Notes: a model not told the origin generated them from the sequence alone. Counted from the stretch's first letter, positions 1 to 11,830 are shown. The stretch is DNA of 64,000 nucleotides from Cherax quadricarinatus (GCF_038502225.1 NC_091353.1:932312-996311); one strand, 5' to 3'. Numbers and translations are program-made.

Positions 1-1239
1 GCACCCCTTGATGAAACCCCGTCCACCCTCCAGGGTTACGTACCAACGGTACTCTGGACAACCCAGGTCTAGAACGACCTATTCTGCATATCATTTATGA
101 TTTCGTAATAGGATAAAGGACGTCTCAAGGTTGTTTAATGAATAAGACATGTGTACAACGTTTGCGTATCGTTATTGTTGAAAGTTTTCATCCATACAGT
201 AAGCTTCCATAACCGAATACTGACCTTTTATTATGGAGACAGTGACAGCAGAGGGGTAATTTTAGGGTGGTCAGTCCCTTAGCCCTTATAGACGGTGATA
301 AGTTTTTGGGGCTTGATATAAGGCGTCAGAGCCCTTATATTTGACTCACAGTGTTTTCTTCTGTTGATCTAAAGTAGAGGCAGGAGCGAAGGATAAGGGA
401 CTGGAAACCTTCGTTCAAGTATGTTAAATCCGTCCAGTATTCAACTGAAAACTTTGTTGCTCGGGTGAAACACATCGACAACACCGAGTATATCCAAGTG
501 TTGCACATATGTGTTATTCATCAACTTGTCTGCTTTGTATACCATTAATAATATGGTCAAGGTGATGTATCTCGAGGCTCGATTTTTTCTGAATGCTCTT
601 TCAATAGAGACGTCAACACAAGAGACTTTTAAATGTCCACTATGTCCTAAATAGTGGACAAGAAGATGTTTACTTCACCACAATCACTCAGTCATCACTT
701 GATGTACATTATCACTTATAAATATTAGTAAAATCAAGAGAACTGAAAAGTGTGAATGACAAAGTGTATACAACCCTTTGGTCCCTTTATGAGCGGAGCT
801 AAACAGTGTATGAGTACACAAAATCGCTTTACAATACAGGAAACGCAAAGGCCCAGCAAGGAAGTAATTTGAGATGTGTAAATAGGCCAGATTGCAGCAA
901 GTAAAATACATGATTGAACCTCTCAGCCTTAATTAGGTAAGACTTTGAAGTGTTAACTAAAAGAATCTGCAAGGAGAGAGAGAAGAAAAAGACAGGCGAA
1001 TGCCGAGAGGAAGACAGACAAGTAGACGTTGAGCAGAGAAGATTAAACGCAAGTCAGACATTCTAAGTGAAGGCTGAATTGTGGAAGACATTGAGGGAGA
1101 GTGCGTGGAAGATAGTGTGTGGAAGAGGAGGCAGTGAGGGGAATGGGAAACAATGAACGGTAAAATATGTAAGGGAGGAAGACTATGAAGGAACGGAGGC
1201 TGAAAGGGAGAGAAACACATGAACAGAAATAAGACTGTG
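1..1239. other. Unique sequence, nothing recognised
   Basis: I see no supported gene, RNA or named repeat here. From about 960 the plus strand becomes strongly purine-rich (runs of gag, gaag and aggag) and grades into the 18-bp array that follows. The open frames on the minus strand only reflect this purine/pyrimidine bias. Confidence 0.6.
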
Positions 1240-1329
1240 AGGAGGAAGGAAGATGAGAGGGAGAAAAGTGTTAAAGAGAGGGAGAGCCTGAGGACGAGGC
1301 TCTAAGGAGGGAAACTTTCGTAAGAGGAA

Positions 1330-1668
1330 GATGATGAGAATTAGGGAAAATGTGAGAATGAGGGAGACATTGAGAATGAGGGAGGCTGTGAGAATGGCGG
1401 AGGCTGTAAGAATCAGGGAGGCTGTGAGAATGAAGGTGACTGAAAATGAGGGAGATTGTGAGAATGAGGGAGACACTGAGAATGAGGGAGACTGTGAGAA
1501 TGAAGGAGACTGTGAGAATGAGGGAGACACTGAGAATGAGGGAGACTGTGAGAATGAAGGAGACTGTGAGAATGAGGGAGACGCTGAGAATGAGGGAGAC
1601 ACTGAGAATGAGGGAGACTGTGAGAATGAGGGAGACATTGAGAATGAGGGAGTGTGTGAGAGACAGGT
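1330..1668. repeat. 18-bp purine-rich minisatellite
   Basis: About 18 head-to-tail copies of an 18-bp unit read gagaatgagggagactgt with few changes. The unit is six codons long, so it yields apparent repeat proteins in several frames (ENEGDC on plus, SPSFS-like on minus), which I treat as by-products. Similar but decayed gagggag/tgtgag units continue to about 1930, so the array has a homogeneous core and a degenerate right flank. Nearly all purines lie on one strand, which could favour triplex (H-DNA) formation. Confidence 0.9.
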
Positions 1669-1984
1669 AGCCTGAGGAGTGGAAACTGTGTTCAAGTCCG
1701 TAAGAGAGAATACTTTAGGCCAGAAAGAGAGTATGAATTTGTGACTGTGTGTGAGAAAGTATGAGTTAGAGACTGCGAAGGTGTGACTGTGAGGGAGGGA
1801 GGATGCGAAGTGACTTTGATGATGAGAACTTTTATGCTATGAGGGGTCAGACTGTGAATTGACTGTGAGAGAGATTAAGAGAAAAAACTGTAAGAAAGAC
1901 TGTGAGGAGGAGACTGGAAAGAGGAGAGAGTGACCAGCGAGGTCGCTGGACTTAACTGTTTGTGACTTCTTTCTCTGGGGACAT

Positions 1985-2200
1985 GATTGTGACTAGACCT
2001 ACCTGGAGTTCATTACCTTTGTAAATTGTGAGTTCATTACCTTTGTAAATTGTGAATTCATTACCTCTGTAACTTGCTCAGCTATCAAAACTTTGAGGCC
2101 CAGTCCCTGGACCCATTATGTACCTCTGTAATCTTTTGACTACCGCCCACAGGATGGGTATGGGGTGCATAATAAACATATTAAACTAACTAAATTTCTC
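1985..2200 (+). mobile_element. Probable LINE 3'-end fragment with small internal duplication
   Basis: The phrase gttcattacctttgtaaatt occurs two to three times in tandem at 2009-2075. It is followed by ccacaggatgggtatggggt and an AT-rich end with ataataaac. I recognise this combination from memory as a dispersed decapod repeat tail, probably a non-LTR retrotransposon 3' end. No coding remnant is visible to confirm it. Confidence 0.35.
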
Positions 2201-2245
2201 TGGGGTACGTGAAGAGCTCAGTTTACGTACCACACTGCAACGCTT

Positions 2246-2308
2246 CACAGTGAGGGGTGAGACAGTGAGGGGTGAGACAGTGAGGGTGAGACAGTGAGGG
2301 GTGAGGCA
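2246..2308. repeat. Short 14/15-bp tandem repeat
   Basis: About four copies of a 14-15 bp unit (cagtgaggggtgaga) stand head to tail. The small copy number makes it a minor minisatellite, compositionally similar to the purine-rich array upstream. Confidence 0.8.
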
Positions 2309-2579
2309 ATAATATCTCAGTTTCAATCGTCTCTCCAGAACTCTACACTCTACCGGTAAGAAACTCTTGTGTTCCGTCGATCAGTTCACTTCTGTCTACA
2401 TACTAACTACAGATACTAGGTATATTGCCACTACAAATGTAATACTGTCAAGTGCCAGATCATCCAGGTTGCGATAGCTGCGTGGGACATTACCCCGAAC
2501 AGCAATAGTTTAGGTGAACAAGCAATAGAATCTGAACTCAGTACAAGGAACCAGTGAAGAACAAGTCTCGACATCAGTT

Positions 2580-5445
2580 ACAGGTATGTTACAAGTACTC
2601 TGTTACATCCAACCTTATCCTAGTGTGTACTCTGTTCACTTGTCTGAGTTTGTACTCCGTTGCATCTAACGTTAAACTGGTGTGAGCTCTGTTATATTGT
2701 TCTAGTTTGTACTCTGTACATACAAGATTTTCCTGGTGTGTACACTGTTACATACAACATTGTTCTGGTGTGTACATTGTTACATACAACATTGTTCTGG
2801 TGTGTACACTGTTACATAGAACATTGTCCTGGTGTGTACACTGTTACTTACAACATTGTCCTGGTGTGTACACTGTTACTTACAACATTGTTCTGGTGTG
2901 TACACTGTTACATACAAAATTGTCCTGGTGTGTACACTGTTACATAGAACATTGTCCTGGTGTGTACACTGTTACTTACAACATTGTCCTGGTGTGTACA
3001 CTGTTACTTACAACATTGTCCTGGTGTGTACACTGTTACTTACAACATTGTTCTGGTGTGTACATTGTTACATACAAAATTGTCCTGGTGTGTACACTGT
3101 TACATACAACATTGTCCTGGTGTGTACACTGTTACACACAACATTGTCCTGGTGTGTACACTGCTACATACAATGTTGTCCTGGTGTGTACACTGTTACA
3201 TACAACATTGTCCTGGTGTGTACACTGGTACATACAACATTGTCCTGGTGTGTACACTGTTGCATACAACAATGTCCTGGTGTGTACACTGTTGCATACA
3301 ACATTGTCCTGGTGTGTACACTGTTGCATACAACATTGTCCTGGTGTGTACACTGTTACATGCAATGTTGTCCTGGTGTGTACACTGTTACACACAACAT
3401 TGTCCTGGTGTGTACACTGTTACATGCAATGTTGTCCTGGTGTGTACACTGTTACACACAACATTGTCCTGGTGTGTACACTGTTACATGCAATGTTGTC
3501 CTGGTGTGTACACTGTTACACACAACATTGTCCTGGTGTGTACACTGTTACATGCAATGTTGTCCTGGTGTGTACACTGTTACACACAACATTGTCCTGG
3601 TGTGTACACTGTTACATGCAATGTTGTCCTGGTGTGTACACTGTTACACACAACATTGTCCTGGTGTGTACACTGTTACATGCAATGTTGTCCTGGTGTG
3701 TACACTGTTACACACAACATTGTCCTGGTGTGTACACTGTTACATGCAATGTTGTCCTGGTGTGTACACTGTTACATGCAATGTTGTCCTGGTGTGTACA
3801 CTGTTACATGCAATGTTGTGCTGGTGTGTACATTGTTGCATACAACACTGTCCTGGTGTGTACACTGTTACACACAACATTGTCCTGGTGTGTACACTGT
3901 TGCATACAACACTGTCCTTGTGTGTACACTGTTAAACACAACATTGTCCTGGTGTGTACACTGTTGTATACAACATTGTCCTGGTGTGTACACTGTTACT
4001 TACAACATTGTCCTGGTGTGTACACTGCTACATACAATGTTGTCCTGGTGTGTACACTGTTACATACAACATTGTCTTGGTGTGTACACTGTTACACACA
4101 TCATTGTTCTGGTGTGTACACTGTTACATGCAACATTGTCCTTGTGTGTACACTGTTACACACAACATTGTCCTGGTGTGTACACTGCTACATACAACAT
4201 TGTCCTGGTGTGTACACTGTTACATACAATATTGTCCTGGTGTATACACTTACATACAACATTGCCCTGGCGTGTACACTGTTAAATACAACATTTTCTT
4301 GTGTGTACATTTACATACAACATTGTCCTGGTGTATACTCTGTTACATACAACATTGTCCTGGTGTGTACACTGTTACACACACCATTGTCCTGGTGTGT
4401 ACACTGTTACATACAACATTGTCCTGGTGTATACACTGTTACATACAACATTGTCCTGGTGTGTACACTGTTACATACAACATTGTCCTGGTGTATACAC
4501 TGTTACATACAACATTGTCCTGGTGTGTACACTGTTACATACAACATTGTCCTGGTGTATACACTGTTACATACAACATTGTCCTGGTGTGTACACTGTT
4601 ACATACAACATTGTCCTGGTGTGTACACTGTTACATACAACATTGTCCTGGTGTGTACACTGTTACATACAACAGTGTCCTGGTGTATACACTGTTACAT
4701 ACAACATTGTCCTGGTGTGTACACTGTTACATACAACATTGTCCTGGTGTATACACTGTTACATACAGCATTGTCCTGGTGTGTACACTGTTACACACAA
4801 CATTGTCCTGGTATATACACTGTTACATACAACATTGTTCTGGTGTGTACACTTACATACAACATTGTCCTGGTGTGTACACTGTTACATACAACATTGT
4901 CCTGGTGTGTACACTGTTACATACAACATTGTCCTGGTGTATACACTGTTACATACAACATTGTCCTGGTGTGTACACTGTTACACACAACATTGTCCTG
5001 GTGTATACACTGTTACATACAACATTGTTCTGGTGTGTACACTTACATACAACATTGTCCTGGTGTGTACACTGTTACATACAACATTGTCCTGGTGTAT
5101 ACACTGTTACATACAACATTGTTCTGGTGAGTACACTGTTACATACAATATTGTCCTGGTGTCTACACTGGTATATCCAACACTGATCATTATACTGGTG
5201 TCTACACTGGTATACCCAACACTGATCATTATACTGGTGTCTACACTGGTATATCCAACATTGTCTTTGTGTCTACACCGTTCCTTCTAATATTGTCACG
5301 GTGTGTAAACTGTTACATCCAGGTCTGTCCTTGTGTATTCTCTGTTACATCCAACAGTGTTCTGGTGTATACACTGATATATTTTCCTGGTGTGTACACT
5401 GTCACACTGTCCTGGCATGTGTACCCTTACCTCCAACATTGTCCT
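2580..5445. repeat. 32-bp minisatellite array
   Basis: Roughly 80 copies of a 32-bp unit built from tacatacaacattgtcctgg followed by tgtgtacactgt. The core at about 2740-5140 is highly homogeneous. The left edge (2580-2740) and right edge (5140-5445, with 39-bp variants at 5165-5260) are diverged, as expected when unequal exchange homogenises only the interior. The unit has no stop codon on the plus strand and 32 is not a multiple of three, so all three plus frames stay open for kilobases. These ORFs carry no codon signature of a gene. Two stretches show 64-bp higher-order periodicity (3360-3800 and 4400-4800). Confidence 0.97.
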
Positions 5446-5459
5446 GCTGCATAAGTTCA

Positions 5460-6335
5460 AAATATTCAGAACAAACAGAGCAGTATTATAAATTTAAAAA
5501 TATATATTTTTAAGAGTGCAACGGCTGGCTGTTATGTTGGCCATAAATCATAATAAATGATAAACAAATCGTAATGTAATTTATTGGTTTTTATTTGATG
5601 AATTACTAAATGTTATGTGTTCATTAGTTCAACAATAATGTTACGTAATCATTAGTGCAACGTTAATTAAATTAAGATCTTTTCAGTGATAATGGCCGGC
5701 AAGATCATATTTCTATACAAACAACTTTGACACCGGTGATAGTTGGAGACGAATCAGTTGTAGTCAGTCAAACTTTCTCCAACTACAGTTCCATCGACAT
5801 GTTTGCCACATTTTTGGAATAGTTTGCATTGAGTAAAATACTTGAAGAAGGAATCACTGTGGCAAGACTGCAGGTTACCTTGTTGACACTCCTAGCAACT
5901 TTGATTCTGAAACCAGAAGATACGTAAGAATAGAATCGGTGTTTCGTAATGTGTCCAACTTTGTTAGAAATCAGTTAATTCTCATTACTTGGCTTTACTC
6001 CGAATTAATGATAAAAATTAAGTTAGTGTGATGACTGGTTCAGAATAAGAATAAATATATTCATTTGGCTGAATCCTAAACGAGGTCAGGTACTGATTAA
6101 CTGTGTGTCGACTCTGTGAGGTCTGTCACGCCTGACTTATGAAGCCAAAATCGTCATTTCAGTGCTGCTGTGAGACTGTTGAATTACGTTCACACAACAG
6201 TGAAATCACAATTTGCAAAACTGTTTTGTGTAATCATTTCCACGATTTTATATATTTGCTGTAAGGTAAGCTAAACTTTTAGCCTCTCTTTTTTTTATAG
6301 TTTTGCCTCTCTCTCGTCGTTTTGAGTAAAAAGCC
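5460..6335. other. Unique AT-rich sequence
   Basis: This is AT-rich DNA with no convincing ORF, RNA or named repeat. A weak imperfect inverted pair (gttggagac / ctccaac) is visible around 5740-5795 but is too short to interpret. Confidence 0.5.
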
Positions 6336-6337
6336 CT

Positions 6338-6422
6338 GTTAGTGGGATGAATTGTAAAGGACCTGCCTAGTATGGGCCAGCAGGCCTCCTGCAGCGTTCC
6401 TCCTTTCTTATGTTCTTATGTT
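6338..6422 (+). mobile_element. CR1-like LINE 3'-end fragment
   Basis: The segment containing cctgcctagtatgggccagc and ggcctcctgcagcgttcctc ends in two copies of the octamer ttcttatg. The same 3' sequence occurs in reverse orientation at 49288-49420, where it follows a recognisable reverse-transcriptase C-terminus. Octamer-repeat tails are typical of CR1-clade non-LTR retrotransposons. This is a 5'-truncated copy of about 85 bp. Confidence 0.65.
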
Positions 6423-7830
6423 AATTAAATTAGATGTTTTTTAAATGCAACATATGTGAAAATATCAGCCACTGTTTCTATTAAACCTGGCAAAAGGGCT
6501 CTTACAAGGCCAAATTATATACTTTCCTTACAGTAATATACATCAGCACTGAAGTTCTGAAGCCTATAAGAGGAAAACATTCACAAGTCATTGCTCCAAA
6601 GTCAATGTAGAAGGATAGGATTTTTGAAGACAATTACGAAGACAGACAGATGCTACAAAAGAAGCTCTTGTTGAGATAATGTTGCATCTGTTTTTTAGAG
6701 TTTTAACAAGATATTTCGAGGGTATAGTTAACATACTCATAATTTCCTGGATAGTAAGGTAGAGCAGGCAAGGTCCCTGTAGTAATTTGATCCCTCATGA
6801 ATAGTCGACTAAATTGGACTCATTGGAGTGTAAAAATCATTGGTCTGGTACTCGAGTCGACAGTGAGAGTCAGGGAATAATGCCGCACATTCACTGATCA
6901 GTACTGGGTATAGAATGTCACCTAATCATTCATCTATAACTCTCCGTGATACATAATGTATACCAGAGGTGTAAAAAAGTGAAAAGGTCTAATGCTTGGA
7001 AAATAAAGTAACTCTCAAAATATACTTTGCTTTTTAAAGCGATGTTTTGTGTGTTAAGACTCTCCTGATCGGCTTCAAACATTCAAAAAAGGGGTATACA
7101 GATTAACATACAAACATTCTCTGTAGGTCATAGCAAGATGCAGAACGAAGAAAATAGACAGGATGACAAAATATTTAGAACCAGCTTTCCTTAGCACATA
7201 AAGCATTATTGAAACAAAAGTCGATTTTAGCCTAGCAAAACCTCTAGCAGGCATCGTATTTCATGGTCAGTTACCAACCGTTGATTAAGTGATATTCCAA
7301 ACCTAATATTACACAGTAAGCCTGGTGTATTGTTCTTGTGTTCACACAAGAACAATACACAACCCTGACGACACCACACTCATAATTTTTCACATACTCA
7401 TCAGTGGTTCTAGCTGAGGCGACCCTCAGGCACGACAAGCCTCACTTCTCCTTAGAACCCATCTATTCCCATTTACCTTCAATGAGAATATAATTTAGAG
7501 AGTAACCGAAAATGTGTTTTGACTTTATTCAGTTCTACGCTAAATTAAACTTTGTTTCAGCTAAATCTTGTTCGACAACATGTGTCTTTTCCTTAAAACA
7601 GAAGTCAATATTTCACTTGGTTTATTGAATTTAGTAAATCGGCAGTTACACAGACCGATGCTAATACGATATTAGCAACCCAACACACTAGCAGTCTGAA
7701 CCATCCTGTTTAAAATGAACTACTCATGTTACTGCATGAGTAGTTCGTGAAGTCTGTGTATACTACTTCTACACTTTGTTTATCCTCTATAGCTTCCAGG
7801 ACCTTATCATTGTTGTCCAGTACATCTTTA
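6423..7830. other. Unique sequence with two small hairpins
   Basis: No gene is recognised. There is a perfect 16-bp inverted repeat at 7325-7340 and 7345-7360 (arm gtgtattgttcttgtg, 4-nt loop). A 12-bp inverted repeat lies at 7717-7728 and 7735-7746 (arm gaactactcatg). Both may be decayed foldback insertions or cruciform-prone sites. Confidence 0.5.
7325..7360. repeat. Perfect 16-bp inverted repeat, 4-nt loop
   Basis: The arms gtgtattgttcttgtg and cacaagaacaatacac are exact reverse complements separated by ttca. No coding context supports a regulatory role. Confidence 0.85.
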
Positions 7831-7837
7831 TTTACTA

Positions 7838-8103
7838 TAAATACATGTACATGGTATACAGGCCTAGCTGATATCAATGACATATTACCATACAGAAAGC
7901 TGTATAGCCCTTGTGGCTTAGCGCTTCTTTTTGATTATAATAATAATAATAATACCATACAGAAAGTCCCTTGTTATGCTGAACATTTCAGCAAATTAGG
8001 TCAGTGTCCCAGGATGCGACCCACACCAGTCGACTAACACCCAGGTACCCATTTTACTGATGGGTGAACATAGACAACAGGTGTACAGAAACACGACCAA
8101 TAT

Positions 8104-8105
<2 letters not shown>
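7838..8105 (-). mobile_element. tRNA-derived SINE body (3' portion), carrying a nested SINE
   Basis: The segment from tacatggtatacaggcctag to the run reading caggatgcgacccacaccag and acccaggtacccattttact matches 32940-33110 closely. There the same sequence joins a tRNA-like head with a perfect B box on the minus strand. This copy lacks that head. Another short element at 7900-7952 has inserted into it and duplicated 14 bp of target. Confidence 0.65.
7886..7966 (+). mobile_element. Short SINE insertion with 14-bp target-site duplication
   Basis: A 53-bp insert (7900-7952) contains cttgtggcttagcgcttctt and ends in ttgattat(aat)n. It is flanked by exact direct repeats taccatacagaaag at 7886-7899 and 7953-7966. 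The tail resembles the minus-strand ends of the SINEs at 23945-24114 and 51355-51517 (tttagcgcttcccccttgat then aat repeats). That suggests a severely 5'-truncated relative mobilised by target-primed reverse transcription. Confidence 0.8.
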
Positions 8106-8106
<1 letters not shown>

Positions 8107-8140
<34 letters not shown>

Positions 8141-8189
8141 AGGAGCTATGATTCAACCCCTGCAACCACAACTAGATGAGTACACACAG
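8107..8189 (+). mobile_element. (AC)n microsatellite plus LINE 3'-terminal fragment
   Basis: About 16 AC dinucleotides (8107-8139) are followed by aggagctatgattcaacccc and a segment ending gatgagtacacaca. That terminal phrase recurs at 18700-18745 and 30360-30475, where it closes a LINE reverse-transcriptase remnant. This is a detached 3' end. Confidence 0.6.
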
Positions 8190-9225
8190 TCTTATCACTC
8201 ATAAGGATATATAAGTTCTCTAAATAGCTATTGTGAATTCATCATAATGGTCATTATAAATTTCTCTAACAATGAACGTAGGTGATTTTAAGTGAAGTAT
8301 CTGTTGTACCAGACTATCTTCCTGGTGGTTATCTAATGTTATCTGCCATGCTGGCCATTGTTTAGTAGACTGCGTCTCTACCTTCCTATTTTCCTGTAAC
8401 TCAGGTGATCATATAGTAAGTTCCTGTAATACTGTAATCCTCCTGACATGTTAATGAGGAAGTTTTTCAAATAAGACTCAGAATTACAGTAGTATTTCTG
8501 ATTATTACCTGCTTATTACAATTTCCCACGAGAGGTTCTGAAGTATTTCATAAGACCCGTCATGTTGTTACCTAACACAAGCCACTAGGAAGATAACAGT
8601 ATGTTGGCCATATTACAGTGAGGTGCCCAATATACCTGAGTCTCCATTGACGAAAAACTTGTAATAATTTAAAAGATACAGCGAGGCAACGTGCAGCTTT
8701 TCTGCTGTGTCACTTTGGATGTGATGTCTGATGTCCAAGATAATCGCCTCTTTTAATTGGGATTAGCCATACTATACCTATATATTTTTAAGAGTAAATT
8801 ACGCAGATGACAAAAAATACATTTTAAAAATAATTTTGTGAAATCTTGAATTACCTCTTTGATACGTTTATGATGTAAAATTTCCGAAATATATTATGAA
8901 AATATTTTACACCTCAGTGCGTAATTTTTTTCTTTAAAGCCACAACTTGATATTATTGCACCGGAGGAGGAGGGGGGGGGGAAATTTACGTTATTAGTCA
9001 TAGAGAGACCATAAAAATAGAGACGGGAAAGTTATATTACTTTTCCTTGCTGATATTCAGTGTGTTTATTGTTAAAGCTCAGGGGATACAGGAAATTAAA
9101 TTTTCGCTGATTATTTATGCACCTGAATTTCATTATTAAATTACGAGTCTTCCCTAAGTAGTTTTGTGAAATATGATTACTAAGATAATTAAAAAAAAGT
9201 AAGAGTTTTTGGGTTGATGTTTATA
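8190..9225. other. Unique AT-rich sequence
   Basis: I see no gene or named repeat. A short G-run (ggaggaggagggggg) lies near 8963-8982. The rest is AT-rich with short homopolymers. Confidence 0.5.
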
Positions 9226-9226
9226 C

Positions 9227-9700
9227 TTATTTGTACTTACTCTTTTGTCGTTGCTGGTGTCGAATCTCGGTCACCGACACTACTTCTCCCCAGGCACTAA
9301 TGTTTTTTTTTTTCCAAGCTGTGTGTGCCCTGTCATACTTAGTTTCAAAATTATGTATGGCCCCAGACTCCACTACTTCGCTAGATATCCCTTTCCACTT
9401 GCTGACCACTGTAAAGTTTAAAAAGTATTTCCTGACATCCCTGCAAATCATGTGTGTATTTAACCTCCAGTTGTACCCACCTGTACTCCAGTTATACCCA
9501 CCTGTACTCCAGTTGTACCCACCTGTACTCCAGTTGTACCCACCTGTACTCCAGTTGTACCCACCTGTACTCCAGTTGTACCCACCTGTACTCCTCTTGA
9601 GCAGACTTCCACTGTCCAGCCTCTCAGTTCCTCCCAGATTTTATACTTTGTGATCATGTCTCCGCTGGTGCTTCTGAGAGCCCTCATTATGTTCTCATTT
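9227..9700 (-). pseudogene. LINE reverse-transcriptase C-terminal fossil with internal 21-bp expansion
   Basis: Read on the minus strand, the translation contains SGDMITKYKIWEELRGW, then a repeated GVQVGTT block. After that come phrases such as RDVRKYFLNFTVVSKW and VVESGAIHNFETKYDRAH. These match the extreme C-terminal region of LINE polyproteins, where motifs like RKYFFSNRVVxxWN and VVEAxSxxxFKxxxD recur. The same region survives better at 9860-10637 and 30060-30340. The copy is broken by frameshifts, and a 21-bp minisatellite has grown inside it at 9469-9596. Confidence 0.7.
9469..9596. repeat. 21-bp tandem repeat inside a LINE fossil
   Basis: Six near-identical 21-bp units (cagttgtacccacctgtact plus c). 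Seven codons per unit keep the local frame open on both strands. Confidence 0.9.
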
Positions 9701-9739
9701 GACTACTCTCTGTTTATTAATCTCATCTTCACAAAAATC

Positions 9740-9784
9740 AATGGTCCCTGATGTGTATGTGTGCGCGTGCGTGCGTGTGTGCAT

Positions 9785-9856
<72 letters not shown>

Positions 9857-10637
9857 TTGTGTATTCACCTAGTAATACTCACCTAGTTGGATGCAGAGGT
9901 CGAGTCATAGCTCCTGGCCCCGCCTCTTCATTGGCCGCTACTGCTTAAAGTTATGTATGGATCCTGCCTCCACTACATCACTTCCCAAACTATTTCACTT
10001 CCTGACTACTCTGTGGCTGAAGAAATAATTCCTAACATCTCTGTTATTCATCTGTGTCTTGAACTTCCAACTGTGTCCCATTGTTGCTGTGTTCCATCTC
10101 TGGAACATTCTGTCTCAGTCCACCTTGTCAGTTCCTCTCGGTATTTTATATGTCGTTATTATGTCCCCCTATCTCTCCTGTTCCCCAGTGTCGTCAGGTC
10201 TATTTCCCTTAACCTGTCCTCGTAGGACATACCCCTTAGCTCTGGGACTAGTCTTGTTGCAAACCTTTGCACTTTCTCTAGTTTCTTTACGTGCTTGGTT
10301 AGATGTGGGTTCCAAACTGGTGCCGCATACTCCAATATGGGCCTAACATACACGGTGTACAGGGTCCTGAACGATTCCTTATTAAGATGTCGGAATGCTG
10401 TTCTGAAGTTTGCTAGGCGTCCATATGCTGCAGCAGTTATTTGGTTGATGTGCGCTTCAGGAGATGTGCCTGGTGTTATACTCACCCCAAGATCTTTTTC
10501 CTTGAGTGAGGTTTGTAGTCTCTGCCCCCTAGACTGTACTCCGTCTGCGGTCTTCTTTGCCCTTCCCCAATCTTCATGACTTTGCACTTGGTGGGATTGA
10601 ACTCCAGGAGCCAATTGCTGGACCAGGTCTGCAGCCT
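9740..10637 (-). pseudogene. LINE reverse-transcriptase 3' half with (TG)n tail
   Basis: On the minus strand, 10637 to 10159 encodes LQTWSSNWLLEFNPTKCKV, EKDLGVSITPG, FRTLYTVYVRPILEYAAPVW and KKLEKVQRFATRLVPELRGM. This is the order seen after the catalytic palm in CR1/L2-like non-LTR reverse transcriptases. Downstream (10158 to about 9950) the frame is shifted but continues with RMFQRW, YFFSHRVVRKWNSL and VVEAGSIHNFK-like residues. The element closes at 9860-9935 with the same terminal phrase as other copies, then (TG)n at 9780-9855. The catalytic YxDD region is absent, so the copy is 5'-truncated and dead. Confidence 0.85.
9780..9855. repeat. (TG)n microsatellite
   Basis: About 37 TG dinucleotides at the 3' boundary of the LINE copy read on the minus strand. 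The position implies that the retrotransposon tail seeded it. Confidence 0.95.
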
Positions 10638-10725
<88 letters not shown>

Positions 10726-10830
10726 TGTGTGTGTGCCTGCGTGCTCTTACGTATTTGTGATTTCATAGGTCGATTCATAGCTCCTGGCCCACTCTCTTCG
10801 TTGATCGCTGATGTGTGTGTATCCTACTCC
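10638..10830 (-). mobile_element. Second truncated LINE 3' end with (TG)n tail
   Basis: A (GT)n run at 10640-10735 is followed by aggtcgattcatagctcctg and gcccactctcttcgttgatc, the terminal sequence of the same LINE family read on minus. The microsatellite abuts the coding end of the first copy, giving a head-to-tail pair of 3' ends. Confidence 0.65.
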
Positions 10831-11344
10831 TATACAAAGTCATATTACATAAATAACCCTAACCTGAAAAGGTTTAAGATGCGTATTATAAGTTCCAGTG
10901 ATTGCTACTTACAAGCAAAAATGACTGAATTACATCGAACTTAACCATTTTAGTCTTACGTTATTTCCACACCTCTCTGTTCTTGTTCTCTTGTTCGTTT
11001 TAAAGTGAATTTCTCAATCACATTTTCATTACTTTAATACGGTTTTTTCTGCAAAAATAAGTAGGCTTGTAGTGTTTTATTATTTGCATTCAAAAATTTT
11101 TAAAGGCATTTTGTATTCAGACATCAAACTCCCCATTGCAGTTACATTAACATCTTTTTTATTTAGTTGATTCTTTACCACAATGATCTCTGTGCCAATC
11201 TGTGGCATTTTTGCGAGAAAATATTAATGCAAATGCACATATATTTCGAGAAACTCTCGTTTATTTTATGCTCTAAAAGGTATTTCAGCTGATTTGTTGG
11301 ATGTGTTTATCCAGAGTTTTGAAGACTGTGTCATTTTCTTTTTA
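10831..11344. other. Unique AT-rich sequence
   Basis: I see no supported feature in this AT-rich stretch. Confidence 0.5.
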
Positions 11345-11586
11345 GTTCCAGCAGGCAGAGCGTTATTAATACGGGAGTAAATAAATTTCTCAGAGGGATT
11401 CCAAAGGTGACGCAACTGTCATTTTTCTTGTTCCAGCAGGCACAGCGTTATTAATACGGGAGTAAATAAATTTCTCAGAGGGATTCCAAAGGTGACGCAA
11501 CTGTCATTTTTCTTGTTCCAGCAGGCACAGCGTTATTAATAAGGGAGTAAATAAATTTCTCAGAGGGTTTCCAAAGGTGACGCAAT
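11345..11586. repeat. 85-bp tandem repeat, three copies
   Basis: Three nearly identical copies start at 11345, 11430 and 11515 with gttccagcaggca. Each contains cgttattaatacgggagtaa and ends in gattccaaaggtgacgcaa. The period is exactly 85 bp. Few differences separate the copies, so the triplication is recent. Confidence 0.95.
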
Positions 11587-11830
11587 GTTTTCAGAGCAAC
11601 AAATGAACTCAACTTTTCATTCTGTTCTTTAATAGCACAAGATGATAGCGAGAAGTGAGATGCAGAGGAGACTGCACTTTATACACTCAGCTAAACAACA
11701 GGCAGTTGTCATAATGCTAAACTTGGAAGTGACAATAAAACGTTCAAGTGTAATATTTAACCTCTCCATCTAGGTCAGTGAAGTCCTAGTGAGCTAGTAA
11801 ACATGATCTCTTATTTTGATTTTCTCCTCA

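Noticed and set aside
2707..5290. Plus-strand Cys/Val-rich ORFs of up to 807 codons
   Set aside because: They are produced by the stop-free 32-bp minisatellite in all three plus frames.
2580..5445. CRISPR array
   Set aside because: Repeats are directly contiguous without unique spacers, no cas-like genes are present, and the sequence is eukaryotic.
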